Assembly (NCBI GenBank): GCA_020633235.1
Contig: JACKEA010000005.1
Location: 372,001 to 436,000, forward strand
Length of the DNA stretch: 64,000 bases
From: Polyangiaceae bacterium
GTDB lineage: Bacteria; Myxococcota_A; Polyangia; Polyangiales; Polyangiaceae
Reading direction: 5' to 3'
In this document: positions 17,112-26,947 of the stretch, piece after piece
Layout: each line of letters begins with the position of its first letter
How positions within the stretch are numbered: the first letter of the stretch is position 1
Translations under genes and position numbers: made by a program
The notes under the pieces: model-generated
What the model was told of the DNA's origin: nothing
The model's database searches: none
What the model saw: the letters and a program-made list of their open reading frames with translations, nothing else

Positions 17112-20100
17112 ATGACGTCGGCCTCGAGCTCACTCTTTTCCGCAGTGCTCGCCTCCGTCCTCTTCGCGGGGGGCTGCACACTGATCACCGCCGTTGATGA
17201 AGACAAGATCCCGGACGGCACCGCGGGAACCGGAGGTACCGAAGCGGGTACGGGCGGTACGGCGGGCACCGGCGGCACGGCCGGTACGGGCGGCACTGCC
17301 GGCACTGCCGGCGCTGGCGGCACGGCGGGCGTCGCGGGCAGCGCCGGAATGGACGGCGGCGCCGGCATGGACGGCAGCGCGGGCATGGCCGGCATGGCGG
17401 GTAGCGCCGGCAGCGCCGGTGCCGCAGGCGGTGACGCCGGCGACGGCGGCATCGCGTGCACCACGAAGGACACCTGTCCTACGCCTTCGAACGAGTGCAT
17501 GGAAGCCACCTGTGACGCGGGCTTCTGCGGTGAGCAGCCCGCCGCGCAAGGCACGGCCGTGGCGAGCCAGACCGCGGGGGACTGCAAGAAGAGCCAGTGC
17601 GACGGCGCCGGCGGCGTGGAAGACGTCACCGACGACACGGACGTCCCCAACGACAACAACGAGTGCACGACGGACAGCTGCAATGGTGGCACGCCGCAGT
17701 TCGACAACGTGACCTCGGGCACCGCCTGCGGCACCAGCGGCACGCTGAAATGCGACGGTAACGGCGCTTGCGTGGGCTGCCTGACGCCCACGGACTGCGC
17801 GGGAACCGACGACGAGTGCAAGACCAAGACCTGCACCGCCGGCACCTGCGGCATGAGCTTCACCGCCGCCGGTACGCCGCTCACCACGCAGACGACGGGG
17901 GACTGCAAGGAAGACCAGTGCGACGGCAGCGGCGGCATCACGGCCGCGGCGCTCGCCAGCGACCTGCCCGTGGACGGCAACGAGTGCACGGACGACGTGT
18001 GCACCGGGACCACGCCGTCCAACCCGCCGCTGAGCGCGGGCACGGCGTGCACCGCCGGCGGCGGCGCCGTGTGTGACGGCAGCGGCGCTTGCGTCGCCTG
18101 CAACGTGCCCGCGGACTGCGGCACGGATACCGAGTGCCAGCAGTTCACGTGCACGGCCAACGCCTGCGGCGTGAACAACGTGGCCGACGGAACGCCGGTT
18201 TCGACGCAGACGGCGGGGGACTGCCAAGAGGTGCAGTGCGACGGTGCCGGCGCCGAGAAGAGCGTCGCGCTGGACACGGACCTGCCCGTGGACGGCAACG
18301 ACTGCACCGACGACGTGTGCACCGCGGGCACGGCCTCCAATCCGCCGAAGTCGCCAGGCAGCGCCTGCAACCAAGGCGGCGGCGCGGTGTGCGACGCCAC
18401 GGGCGCGTGCGTGGAGTGTCTGACCGCCGGCGATTGCGGCACGGACACCGAGTGCGTGACCTACTCGTGCACCTCGAACACCTGCGGCTCGAGCTTCACC
18501 GCGGCGGGAACCGTGGTTTCGACGCAAACCCCGGGAGATTGCCAGGAAATCCAGTGCGATGGCGCCGGCAGCGAGGCGTCCGTCAACACGGATACTGATC
18601 TACCCGTGGACGGCAACGAGTGTACGGACGACGTGTGCACCGCCGGCGTGCCGTCCAATCCGCCGTTGGCCGTGGGCGCCGCCTGCACCGCGGGCGGCAT
18701 CAAGTGCGATGGCGCCGGCAACTGCGTGGAGTGCACCGTGGGCACGGATTGCACCAGCGGCTCGTGCACGAACTTCGTGTGCGACACGGCGACGTGTACG
18801 GACAGCATGCAGAACGGGGACGAGACGGACGTCGACTGCGGCGGAACGGTGTGCGCACCCTGCGCGCCCAGCCAGATGTGCGGTGGCAACTCCGACTGCG
18901 AGACCAACGTGTGCACCGCCGGCGTGTGTGCGCCGCCGAACGTGCTCTCGACCACGCCCGCGGACGGCGCGACGGGAGTGAACGTCGGCTCCACCATCTC
19001 CGTCACCTTCACCTCCATGATGGACGCGCTCACGCTCACGGCGCAGACCGCGCCCGGGGCCTGCGCCGGCAACGTGCAGGTGTCCACCGACGACTTCGCG
19101 ACCTGCGTCGGGCTCTCGGGCCTCGCGCTCTCCGCTGGGGACACGGTGGCGACCTTCACGCCCGCGCCCGGGCTCTCCTACGGCGCGACGGACAAGATCC
19201 GCGTGACCACGGCGGTGAAGGACGCCTTCGGTAACGCCATCGGCGCGCAGTACGACTCCACCACCGGCTTCTCCACGGCGGCGGCCACGGCGTGCTTCGG
19301 CGACGTGGTCTTGAGCTACGTGTACGGTGGCGGCGGCAACAGCGGCGCGAAGTACAAGAACGACTTCATCGAGCTCCACAACCGGAGCGCGGTCAGCGTG
19401 GATCTAACGGGTTGGTCAGTGCAGTACGCCGCCAGCGCCGGCACCAGCTGGCAGGTCACGCCCCTCAGCGGCAGCATTGCGGCGGGTGGCTACTACTTGG
19501 TGCAGGAAGCCGCCGGGACTGGCGGGACGGACTCGCTGCCCACGCCGGACGCGACGGGCACCATCGCGATGAGTGGGAGCGGCGCGAAGGTCGCCCTCGT
19601 GAGTAGCACCACGGCGCTCTCTGGTAGCTGCCCTTCGGATGCGACCATCGTCGATCGGATGGGCTACGGAAGCAGCGCTAGCTGCCCGGAGACGGCGCCG
19701 ACTGGCGGACTGAGCGCAGTCAACGGTGCGCTCCGCAACGACGAGGGCTGTACCGACACCAACGACAACAGCATCGACTTCACCGTCGCCTCCACGCTCA
19801 CCAACGCTCCGCGGAATTCCGCTTCGAGCGCCGTGGCCTGCTCCTTCTGGTGCTCCGTGAGCGAGAGCGACACCGGGAACGAAGCGGACTTCTGCAACGT
19901 CCAGGCGCCCTTCACCCTGAGCGCGACGGCGTCCGCCACCACGGCCACGGTGTACGGCCGCATCTACGAGGCGGGCGTCACGGAAGCCGCCGGGGACTCG
20001 GGCTTGGTCACGGCCGAGCTCGGCTACGGTCCCACGAGCGTGAACCCCAGCACCCAGAGCGGCTGGGTGTGGACGCCCGCGAGCTTCAACATCCAAAGCG

Positions 20101-20285
20101 GCAACGACGACGAGTACCAGGCGACGATCGCGGCGCCGGCCACTCCCGGCACCTATGCGTACGCGTACCGCATGAGCCTCGACGGCGGCGTGAGCTGGAC
20201 CTATTGCGACATCAACGGCAGCGGCACGAACGCAGGTCTCGGCTTCGAGGTGACCCAGCTCGGTCAGCTCACCGTCACGCCCTGA
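17112..20285 (+). CDS. Large Cys-rich lipoprotein with Ig-like and lamin-tail domains
   Basis: 1057 aa. Signal to lipobox FAGGC (residue ~22) and Gly/Thr linker to ~115. Then four ~87-residue Cys-rich repeats, each with a CxxCxTPxxC-like start, QCDGxG and DxPVDGNECTDDVC. Next is a short Cys module (MQNGDETDVDCGG, CAPC), a Big_5 Ig-like domain (TTPADGATGVNVGSTISVTF), and a lamin-tail domain (NDFIELHNRSAVSVDLTGWS, IAAGGYYLVQEA). A ~130-residue C-terminal beta domain (YGRIYEAGVTEAAGDS, AYRMSLDGGVSWTYCD) ends the protein. Surface adhesin or scaffold by inference. Its 3' end overlaps the convergent gene by 11 bp. Confidence 0.85.
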   Translation: MTSASSSLFSAVLASVLFAGGCTLITAVDEDKIPDGTAGTGGTEAGTGGTAGTGGTAGTGGTAGTAGAGGTAGVAGSAGMDGGAGMDGSAGMAGMAGSAGSAGAAGGDAGDGGIACTTKDTCPTPSNECMEATCDAGFCGEQPAAQGTAVASQTAGDCKKSQCDGAGGVEDVTDDTDVPNDNNECTTDSCNGGTPQFDNVTSGTACGTSGTLKCDGNGACVGCLTPTDCAGTDDECKTKTCTAGTCGMSFTAAGTPLTTQTTGDCKEDQCDGSGGITAAALASDLPVDGNECTDDVCTGTTPSNPPLSAGTACTAGGGAVCDGSGACVACNVPADCGTDTECQQFTCTANACGVNNVADGTPVSTQTAGDCQEVQCDGAGAEKSVALDTDLPVDGNDCTDDVCTAGTASNPPKSPGSACNQGGGAVCDATGACVECLTAGDCGTDTECVTYSCTSNTCGSSFTAAGTVVSTQTPGDCQEIQCDGAGSEASVNTDTDLPVDGNECTDDVCTAGVPSNPPLAVGAACTAGGIKCDGAGNCVECTVGTDCTSGSCTNFVCDTATCTDSMQNGDETDVDCGGTVCAPCAPSQMCGGNSDCETNVCTAGVCAPPNVLSTTPADGATGVNVGSTISVTFTSMMDALTLTAQTAPGACAGNVQVSTDDFATCVGLSGLALSAGDTVATFTPAPGLSYGATDKIRVTTAVKDAFGNAIGAQYDSTTGFSTAAATACFGDVVLSYVYGGGGNSGAKYKNDFIELHNRSAVSVDLTGWSVQYAASAGTSWQVTPLSGSIAAGGYYLVQEAAGTGGTDSLPTPDATGTIAMSGSGAKVALVSSTTALSGSCPSDATIVDRMGYGSSASCPETAPTGGLSAVNGALRNDEGCTDTNDNSIDFTVASTLTNAPRNSASSAVACSFWCSVSESDTGNEADFCNVQAPFTLSATASATTATVYGRIYEAGVTEAAGDSGLVTAELGYGPTSVNPSTQSGWVWTPASFNIQSGNDDEYQATIAAPATPGTYAYAYRMSLDGGVSWTYCDINGSGTNAGLGFEVTQLGQLTVTP

Positions 20286-21954
20286 CGCGTCGCCGGAGCG
20301 CCGCGCCCAGCAGCGCCAAGAGCGCCATCGCGAGCCCGGAGCGCGGTGGCACTTTCGGAGCGCGACAGCCGCAGCCGCCGTCATCGGCGGGGGCGGGAGG
20401 CGTGGCGCTCGGCCCGGAGTCCGCGCCGCTCTGACCGCCGACGCCGCCGTCGGGCGGCTCCGTTCCGCCGGCCACGGAGAGCACGAAGCTCTGGTCCGTG
20501 CTCGCGCCCTGGTCGTCACTGACGGTGAGCACGACGTTCACCGTCTGGGGCGTGGCCGCATCTGGGGTGAAGCTTACCTCGCCGGTCACGGCGTCCACGC
20601 TCATGCCAGCGGGCGAGTCCGTGAGCGAGAAGGAGAGCACGTCGTGGACGTCCAGGTCGATGGCGTCCGCGTCGTAGCTCCAGGGCGAGCCCACCGAAGC
20701 GGCCGCCACCGGCGTGGTCTGAAAGCGCGGCGCGTGATTGAGGGCATTGGCGAACACGAACCAGCCGCCGCTGCACTGCCGCGCGCCGGAGTGCTTCGGC
20801 TCTTCCGCCAGCAGGTTGTCCGACGGATAGTTCACCACGCCGTTGGGCGTGGCGCCGGCGATCCACATCTGCGACGAGCCGCCGCCGTCGAGGTTCACGG
20901 CGTCCACCGCGCCAAGGCTCGCGGCGTAGCTGCCCAGGGACCCGAGGGACATGCCGTCGGCGTTGTCCCGGCGGCCGTCCACCGTGCCCAGCAGCACGCG
21001 GGCCTGATCGTCCACGCCGGCCCAGGTGCGGGGATTCACGCCGTTGAAGCTCGGGTCGGTGAAGCCTTCGGTGGCCCAGTCGCTGTCCGTGGTGACGACG
21101 GAGCTCTTCACCAACAGCGGACCGCCGCCGTGCGCTTCTTGCGCTTCCGGCCAGTCCGCGCCCGACGCCACGATGGAGAACAGCGGCGCACCGCTTTGCG
21201 AAAGCCCGAAGGCGCCGCGGCTGCTGTTGTCGGCGTGCACCAACTGCCCGGCGTGCTTCAAGAGCGACCGCGGCGCGCACGTCGAGACGTTGAAGTAGCC
21301 GCCGTTCACGCCCGCCTGCGCGCCGAGGGCTTCCCCGATCTCCGGCACGGTCTGGCAGCCGACGGCCGGGTGCGCCTGCAGCGACAGCCCCGGCGCGCCG
21401 AGATCGAGCTGGAGCAGGTTCAGCACTTGCGGGCCGCCTTGCTCGTCCGCCGCGCGCCGAGTGCGCCAGGTGACGCCCTGGGCGATCTCGCGATCCTGCC
21501 AGGCGTCGCCGATGGCATCCAGATGCAGCACGAACTCGCCGGCCTGGTCCACGCCGTTGAAGGTGTCGACGACGAGATAGTGCACGCCCGCGCTCATTTC
21601 CGCTTCGGCGACGGTGTTGCCGCGACTCACACAGGTGGACGCGCCTCCGCCGTTCAGGATGAAGTGATCCAGGAGGTGCACGTCGACGTCGACCGTGCCG
21701 CTCTCTTCGATCCACGCCGTGACCCGCGACGGTACCAACAAAGAAAAACGGAAGATGCGCTCGGGGCCCGATTCATCGGTGCTCGCTGCACAGTCGTAGC
21801 CATCGATGACGCTGGAGGGCGCGCCCGCGGTGGTGGAAAGCAGCGCGTAGGGCAGGGCGTCCACCACGATGGGGTCGCTCTCGGTGCCGGTTCCAGGAGC
21901 AGCGACGGCGGGCAGGGTGAGACACGAGGCGATGGCGAACGATCGGAGCTTCAT
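20275..21954 (-). CDS. Phosphodiester glycosidase (NAGPA-like) protein with MYXO-CTERM-type C-terminus
   Basis: 559 aa. Sec signal MKLRSFAIASCLTLPAVAA. A ~150-residue N-terminal beta domain is followed by the phosphodiester-glycosidase domain (VNGGYFNVSTCAPRSLL, LLGTVDGRRDN, VNLDGGGSSQMW at ~350). Family members remove alpha-GlcNAc or glycolipid phosphodiester caps. Then comes a He_PIG/cadherin-like Ig domain (SFSLTDSPAGMSVDAVTGEV), a Pro/Asp linker, and DGGCGCRAP, a hydrophobic helix and RRRVRA, which fits the MYXO-CTERM surface-anchoring pattern. The ATG overlaps the stop of the diguanylate cyclase gene (ATGA). Confidence 0.85.
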   Translation of the reverse strand: MKLRSFAIASCLTLPAVAAPGTGTESDPIVVDALPYALLSTTAGAPSSVIDGYDCAASTDESGPERIFRFSLLVPSRVTAWIEESGTVDVDVHLLDHFILNGGGASTCVSRGNTVAEAEMSAGVHYLVVDTFNGVDQAGEFVLHLDAIGDAWQDREIAQGVTWRTRRAADEQGGPQVLNLLQLDLGAPGLSLQAHPAVGCQTVPEIGEALGAQAGVNGGYFNVSTCAPRSLLKHAGQLVHADNSSRGAFGLSQSGAPLFSIVASGADWPEAQEAHGGGPLLVKSSVVTTDSDWATEGFTDPSFNGVNPRTWAGVDDQARVLLGTVDGRRDNADGMSLGSLGSYAASLGAVDAVNLDGGGSSQMWIAGATPNGVVNYPSDNLLAEEPKHSGARQCSGGWFVFANALNHAPRFQTTPVAAASVGSPWSYDADAIDLDVHDVLSFSLTDSPAGMSVDAVTGEVSFTPDAATPQTVNVVLTVSDDQGASTDQSFVLSVAGGTEPPDGGVGGQSGADSGPSATPPAPADDGGCGCRAPKVPPRSGLAMALLALLGAALRRRVRA

Positions 21955-23117
21955 TGTGCCGGGGGCGCCACGACGACGCGGTTCTTTCCTGAAGATTTGG
22001 CGAGCAACAGCGCCTGATCGGCGCGATGAATGAGCTTTGCGGCGTCGTCCTCCGGCGCCAAGCTGGCCATGCCTACGGAGCAGGTGACGTTCAGGTTGTG
22101 GTCGGCGTCCACGGCGAAGGGATGGCCTGCCACGGCCGCGCGCAGTCGCTCTCCCACGCTCGCGAGGGCGTCGTGCCCGGCTCCCGGAAGCAGTACCGAG
22201 AACTCCTCGCCTCCATAGCGATAGGGTGTTTGTCCGGCGCGGAGAACACCGCGGAGCCGCGCTGCCACGCCCGCCAGCAACGCATCTCCGGCGAGGTGAC
22301 CGTAGGTGTCGTTGACGCGCTTGAAGTCGTCCAGATCCAGCATGGCGAGGCCGAGGGGCCCGCTTCCCGCGCGGACCTTGGAAATGGCGCTGCGCACGGC
22401 CTCCATCATGCGGCCGTGGTGCTCGAGCTCCGTCAGGGCGTCGGTGCGCGCTTGGCGGGCGACGCGCTCGTAGTGATGCGCCTGCTCGATGGCACGGCCG
22501 GCGTGATCGGCGATCAGCGAAAAGACGAGCTCCATGGACTTGTCGAGGGGCTTGCCGGTGAAGCGATTGTCGCCGTACAGCACGCCGCGCACCTGATCCG
22601 AGCTCCGGAGCGGCGCCGCGAGCGAGGTCTCCAGGCTCAAGAGCCCACCGAGGTCGTCGCTGCCGGCTCCGCGCACGAGCTCCCCGCGGCAGAGCGCCAG
22701 CGCGACGGGCGTGTCACTGTGCACGCTGATGCGGGTGATCTTGGTGCTGCGATCCAGCGGGCCCGGATGCGCGCGCTGGCTGAGGCCCGCGCGATACAGC
22801 TCGCTCAGCCCGGGCGCGTTGCTCTCGATGGACCGCCACACGCGGTCGGCTTCGTCGGCGTCCGCGGGGCCCACGGCGGCCACGCCGCGGAGCACGGCGC
22901 GATCATCTTCGTCCAGGAAGAAGAGCAGCGCGCGGTTCAAGCCCAAGCCCACGCCGGCGGTCACCCCGGTGAGCACGGCGTAGCAGGTGGACTCGAGCTC
23001 GAGGGACTCGCGTACCAGGTTACCGATCTGATGCAGCAGCCGCACGGCCCGCCGGAGCCCGGCGTTCTCGCGCTCCAGCGCCTCCAGGCGCTGCTCCGGG
23101 GTCTGCTCGCTGCTCAC
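21951..23117 (-). CDS. Diguanylate cyclase with GAF-like sensor domain
   Basis: Makes cyclic di-GMP. N-terminal coiled coil (EQRLEALERENAGLRRAVRL), then a ~160-residue GAF-like domain (ALLFFLDEDDRAVLRGVAAV, LAAPLRSSDQVRGVLYGDN), then GGDEF domain (LAMLDLDDFKRVNDTYGHLA, active motif RYGGEEFSVLLPG, TCSVGMASL). No RxxD inhibitory site is seen before the GGEEF motif. Start is GTG 23117, or TTG 23126; neither has a clear ribosome site. Soluble. Its stop overlaps the next gene's start, so the cyclase is translationally coupled to a surface glycosidase-like protein. Divergent from 23152. Confidence 0.88.
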   Translation of the reverse strand: MSSEQTPEQRLEALERENAGLRRAVRLLHQIGNLVRESLELESTCYAVLTGVTAGVGLGLNRALLFFLDEDDRAVLRGVAAVGPADADEADRVWRSIESNAPGLSELYRAGLSQRAHPGPLDRSTKITRISVHSDTPVALALCRGELVRGAGSDDLGGLLSLETSLAAPLRSSDQVRGVLYGDNRFTGKPLDKSMELVFSLIADHAGRAIEQAHHYERVARQARTDALTELEHHGRMMEAVRSAISKVRAGSGPLGLAMLDLDDFKRVNDTYGHLAGDALLAGVAARLRGVLRAGQTPYRYGGEEFSVLLPGAGHDALASVGERLRAAVAGHPFAVDADHNLNVTCSVGMASLAPEDDAAKLIHRADQALLLAKSSGKNRVVVAPPAQ

Positions 23118-23151
23118 TGCCTGCAAGCATAGCCGTGATAGTGGTTGGCGG

Positions 23152-24534
23152 ATGGACGAATTGGGTCACGCCATCGCCGCCTTCGAGCAGCGGGACGTTC
23201 CGGTGCGGCAGGCGATCGCGCATCTGATCGACCCGCTCGATCGCGCGCGGCTGATCTCCTTGCGCTTCGAGGGGGGAGAGCGGGCGGCGGACGAGGCGCG
23301 GTCGCTGCTGGAAGGCGTCGGTTTCCGTTCCGCCGTCTTGCAGGAGAGCTTCGTGGCGTCGGTGCTCGAAGCGGCGGGCGCGCACGAACGGGCTCTCGCG
23401 GCGCGCCTCGCGGCGCTCGCCGAGTGTCCCAAGTACGACAGCTGGCTCAGCGCGCTCGTGCTGTCACGCACGGCGCGGACCCTGCTCGAGCTCGGCCGCG
23501 GTGCGGAGGCGCTGCCCTTCGCCGAGCGCGCGCTCCGCTTTCAGCCTCTCGACCCGCGGGCCCTCGTGATCCTCTCGCGGGTGCGGGCGGCGGTGGGTGA
23601 CGCGGCGGGGGCCGCGAGCGTTCGCGCTTGGCTCTTCGACCACGGCGCGGGCCCGGCGCTCCTGCCCGACGCGCCGACGAACGCGGATCGCACTGCGACG
23701 GCCTACGTGCCCACGCTCCACGATCTGGAGCCGATCTCGGACGCGGACGTCGCGCGCTACCTGGTGCTCTTTCGCCGCGATGCCGGCCTCACGCGCACGC
23801 TGACCTCCGGGCGCCGTCACCTGGCGACGCAGCTGCGCTTCGGGGACGTGTGCGGAGCGCGGGCGACGTCGACCTACTACGCCGGCGGCACGCCGCGGCC
23901 CAGCGACGCACTCTTGTGGCTGGGGCTCGATGAAGGAACCTGCACGGACTACCTGGCGACGGACGGCCTGGTGGAGGAAGTGGCCAAGCTGCCGCTGCCC
24001 AAGGGCAGCGCCAAGCTCGTGCACAAGCATCCCGGCAAGCGTCAAGAAGCACTCGAGGAGCTCGCGAAAAAGGGGAAGGCGCCGCGAGCACTGCTGCTCG
24101 ATCTGATCTGGTCCGTGGCGCACGAAGCCGGCCAGGCGCTGCCGGATGACCCCATTCTGCTGGCCGCTGCCGAAGAAGAGCGCGCGCTGGGCGAGATCGG
24201 CTTTCCGATCTTTGCCGGCACGCCGGGCGACGACGAGCTGCGCCATGGGAGCATCGGGGAGTCGGAGGGCTACCTGGACGACGCGGGCGGGCTCATCAGC
24301 TATCCGACGCGCCAGGAGCCCGAGACGGATCCCTACGTTCCATTTCTCGAGCGGGCGGCGAATGGGCGCTCGAAATGTAAGGTGTGCAAGCAGGCGATCG
24401 CTCAGGGCACCGTGCGGCTCGTGACGCGCGCCAAGGCTTTCCCTGTGGAGACGAAGTACGTCCACGCGGAATGCGGCAGCCACAAGCGCTGGGCGAAGAT
24501 GCTGGCGGCCGCGCAGGCACGGAGTCGATTCTGA
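23152..24534 (+). CDS. TPR-like protein with C-terminal zinc finger, unknown
   Basis: 460 aa, cytoplasmic. Residues ~1-160 are alpha-helical and TPR-like (HERALAARLAALAE, ARTLLELGRGAEALPFAERA, DPRALVILSRVRAAVGDAAG). The middle is unassigned. The last ~60 residues have CKVCKQAIAQGTVRL and KYVHAECGSHKRWAK, a C-x2-C...H-x2-C arrangement like a PARP-type zinc finger. Family unknown. It lies divergently 34 bp from the diguanylate cyclase, so the two share a promoter region. Confidence 0.7.
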   Translation: MDELGHAIAAFEQRDVPVRQAIAHLIDPLDRARLISLRFEGGERAADEARSLLEGVGFRSAVLQESFVASVLEAAGAHERALAARLAALAECPKYDSWLSALVLSRTARTLLELGRGAEALPFAERALRFQPLDPRALVILSRVRAAVGDAAGAASVRAWLFDHGAGPALLPDAPTNADRTATAYVPTLHDLEPISDADVARYLVLFRRDAGLTRTLTSGRRHLATQLRFGDVCGARATSTYYAGGTPRPSDALLWLGLDEGTCTDYLATDGLVEEVAKLPLPKGSAKLVHKHPGKRQEALEELAKKGKAPRALLLDLIWSVAHEAGQALPDDPILLAAAEEERALGEIGFPIFAGTPGDDELRHGSIGESEGYLDDAGGLISYPTRQEPETDPYVPFLERAANGRSKCKVCKQAIAQGTVRLVTRAKAFPVETKYVHAECGSHKRWAKMLAAAQARSRF

Positions 24535-24609
24535 TTTAGAGATGTAGGGGCGTGTCGGTGCCATCTCTGGCGTTGCAGGTCGGCCGGACAACCGGCAGAG
24601 TTTCACGCC

Positions 24610-26943
24610 ATGCGTCGCCTCGCCCTTGCCCTGTTCGTTTCCGTTGCTGCTCTCTCCGTTGCTGCCTGCGGAGATGATGAACCTCTCGGTCAAGCGCTGA
24701 CCGGAAGCGGAGGGGCCAGCGGTGCGGGTGGCGATGGTGGCGCGGCGGGAAGCGCGGGTGGGCCGACGTACACGGCGAGCTTCAAGGTGCAGCCGAGCGT
24801 CGAGCAGATCTTCGTCACGCACGCGAAGGAGGGGACGACGCTCGGTGTGTACGACGACGCTGACAAGCTGGTGGCCGAGGGCACTGCGGACAAGTGGGGC
24901 AGCTATGTGTTCCGTAACGTCACTCCGGGCGATGGCTACCTGGTGAAGAGCAGCGACGAGAAGTCTGGGCCGTACACGGTGATGAGCATCGACGGCAGCA
25001 AACCGAGCCAAGATTTCTACGACTCACAGCAGCTCGTTGCGGGCTCGAACTACCTCACCATGCGCGACGGCACGCAGCTGGCGGCGTACATCACCTTGCC
25101 CGGTCCGCCGGAGAAGGGACCGTACCCGACGGTAGTGAACTACTCCGGCTACGATCCGGCGAAGCCCGGCGAGCCCATCGGCGACTACCAATCCCTGTGC
25201 GGCACGCTGCCGGTGCTGTGCGACGCGCCGTCGGATCCCAGCGCGCTCATCGCGGCGCTGATGGGCTACGCCACCGTGGGCGTGAACATGCGCGGAACCG
25301 GCTGCTCCGGCGGCGCCTACGACTTCTTCGAGCCGCTGCAGCTCCTCGACGGCTACGACGTGATCGAGACGGTGGCGGCCCAGAGCTGGGTGAAGGGGCA
25401 CAAGGTCGGCATGACGGGTCTTTCGTACCCCGGCATCACGCAGCTGTTCGTGGCCAAGACCCACCCGCCGAGCCTGGCGGCGATCACGCCGCTGTCCGTG
25501 ATTGGCAGCACGCACACCACGTTGCTCCCGGGCGGCATCTTGAACAACGGCTTCGCCCTCAGCTGGGCGCAGAACGTGCTGGACAAGGCCGGCCCCTACA
25601 AGCAGGGCTGGGAGCAAGCGCAGGTGGATGCCGGCGACACGGTGTGCGAGGAAAACCAGCTGCTCCACGACCAGCGCGTGGACATCATCCAGAAGGCGAA
25701 GGACACGCCGTTCTACACGGACGACGTCGTGGGGCCGCTGAACCCCACGCTGTTCGTGGACCAGATCGACGTGCCGGTGTTCCTGGCGGGCGCCTGGCAA
25801 GACGAGCAGACCGGACCGTTCTTCGTCACCCTGTTGGATCGCTTCAAGAACGCTCCCGTGGTGAAGCTCACGGTGTACAACGGCGTGCACCCCGACGGCT
25901 TTGCGCCGCAGGTGCTGGGGGAGTGGAAGAACTTCCTCGACATCTACGTGGCGGGGGAGATCCCCTCCATCTCGCCGGCGGTGCGCACGCTGGCGCCGCT
26001 GCTGTTCAAGGAGATCTTCAAGGTCGAGCTGGACTTGCCGGACGATCGCTTCACCGACGCGAAGACTCTGGAAGAGGCACGCACGGCGTACGAGAAGGAG
26101 CCCAGCCTGCGGGCCATTTTCGAGGACGGCGCCAAGGATCCACTGGGGGCGCCCCTCGGCAATTTCCAGGAGACTTTCGCGTCCTGGCCGCCGCCGGTGA
26201 CCGCGACGCGGTACTACTTCGAGCCGGACGGCTCCCTCGGTAGCGCCGCGCCCACGGACGCGACCGCGGCGGTGAGCTTCGCCCTGGATCCGGGCGCGGG
26301 AGAGCGCGGCATCTTGGCGCCGGGCGCCAACGTGTGGGACCCGCTGCCCAACTACGCCTGGCCCGAGCCGGAGGCGGGCAAGGCCGTCGTGTTCGAGACG
26401 GCGCCGCTGACCCAGGACGTGGTGATGCTCGGCACCGCGAGCGTGGACCTGTCGCTCAAGTCCAACGTGGACGACGCCGATCTCGAGGTGAACCTCACGG
26501 AGGTACGCCCCGACGGCAAGGAGATGTACGTACAGAGCGGCTGGCTCCGGGCGAGCCACCGCGCGGTGACGGACAGCGCGAGCAACGAGCTGTGGCCTGA
26601 GCATCCCTTCACCGAGGCCGCCGCCGCGCCCCTAACGCCCGGCGAATGGACCGAGGCGCGCATTGCCGTCCCCGGCTTCTCTCACGTGTTCCGCGCGGGC
26701 TCGCGCATCCGGGTGGGCGTGGACACCCCGGGCGACAGCCGCGCAGAGTGGCGCTTCGCACTCAAGACCTTCGCCAGCGCCGCGGAGCACACCATCGGCG
26801 TGTCGTCCGCGCATCCGTCCAGCGTCGTGTTGCCGGTGCTGAGCGGCATCACGGTCCCCACGCCGCTGCCCCCGTGCCCTTCGCTGCGCGGCCAGCAGTG
26901 CCGCGACTACGTTCCGTTCACGAACCAGGCCGCGACGCCGTAG
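24610..26943 (+). CDS. CocE/NonD-family (X-Pro dipeptidyl-peptidase S15-like) hydrolase, lipoprotein
   Basis: 777 aa. Lipobox SVAAC, short Gly/Ala linker, ~90-residue beta domain, then alpha/beta-hydrolase domain with nucleophile Ser in GMTGLSYPGITQ and an upstream VNMRGTGCSGG. A likely catalytic His is in YNGVHPDGFAP, and an Asp (AGAWQDEQTG or nearby) completes the triad. The C-terminal jelly-roll domain (SVDLSLKSNVDDADLEVNLT, RIRVGVDTPGDSRAEWRF) is typical of CocE-type esterases and Xaa-Pro peptidases. Probably hydrolyses ester or amide substrates outside the cell. Confidence 0.85.
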   Translation: MRRLALALFVSVAALSVAACGDDEPLGQALTGSGGASGAGGDGGAAGSAGGPTYTASFKVQPSVEQIFVTHAKEGTTLGVYDDADKLVAEGTADKWGSYVFRNVTPGDGYLVKSSDEKSGPYTVMSIDGSKPSQDFYDSQQLVAGSNYLTMRDGTQLAAYITLPGPPEKGPYPTVVNYSGYDPAKPGEPIGDYQSLCGTLPVLCDAPSDPSALIAALMGYATVGVNMRGTGCSGGAYDFFEPLQLLDGYDVIETVAAQSWVKGHKVGMTGLSYPGITQLFVAKTHPPSLAAITPLSVIGSTHTTLLPGGILNNGFALSWAQNVLDKAGPYKQGWEQAQVDAGDTVCEENQLLHDQRVDIIQKAKDTPFYTDDVVGPLNPTLFVDQIDVPVFLAGAWQDEQTGPFFVTLLDRFKNAPVVKLTVYNGVHPDGFAPQVLGEWKNFLDIYVAGEIPSISPAVRTLAPLLFKEIFKVELDLPDDRFTDAKTLEEARTAYEKEPSLRAIFEDGAKDPLGAPLGNFQETFASWPPPVTATRYYFEPDGSLGSAAPTDATAAVSFALDPGAGERGILAPGANVWDPLPNYAWPEPEAGKAVVFETAPLTQDVVMLGTASVDLSLKSNVDDADLEVNLTEVRPDGKEMYVQSGWLRASHRAVTDSASNELWPEHPFTEAAAAPLTPGEWTEARIAVPGFSHVFRAGSRIRVGVDTPGDSRAEWRFALKTFASAAEHTIGVSSAHPSSVVLPVLSGITVPTPLPPCPSLRGQQCRDYVPFTNQAATP

Positions 26944-26947
26944 CCGC

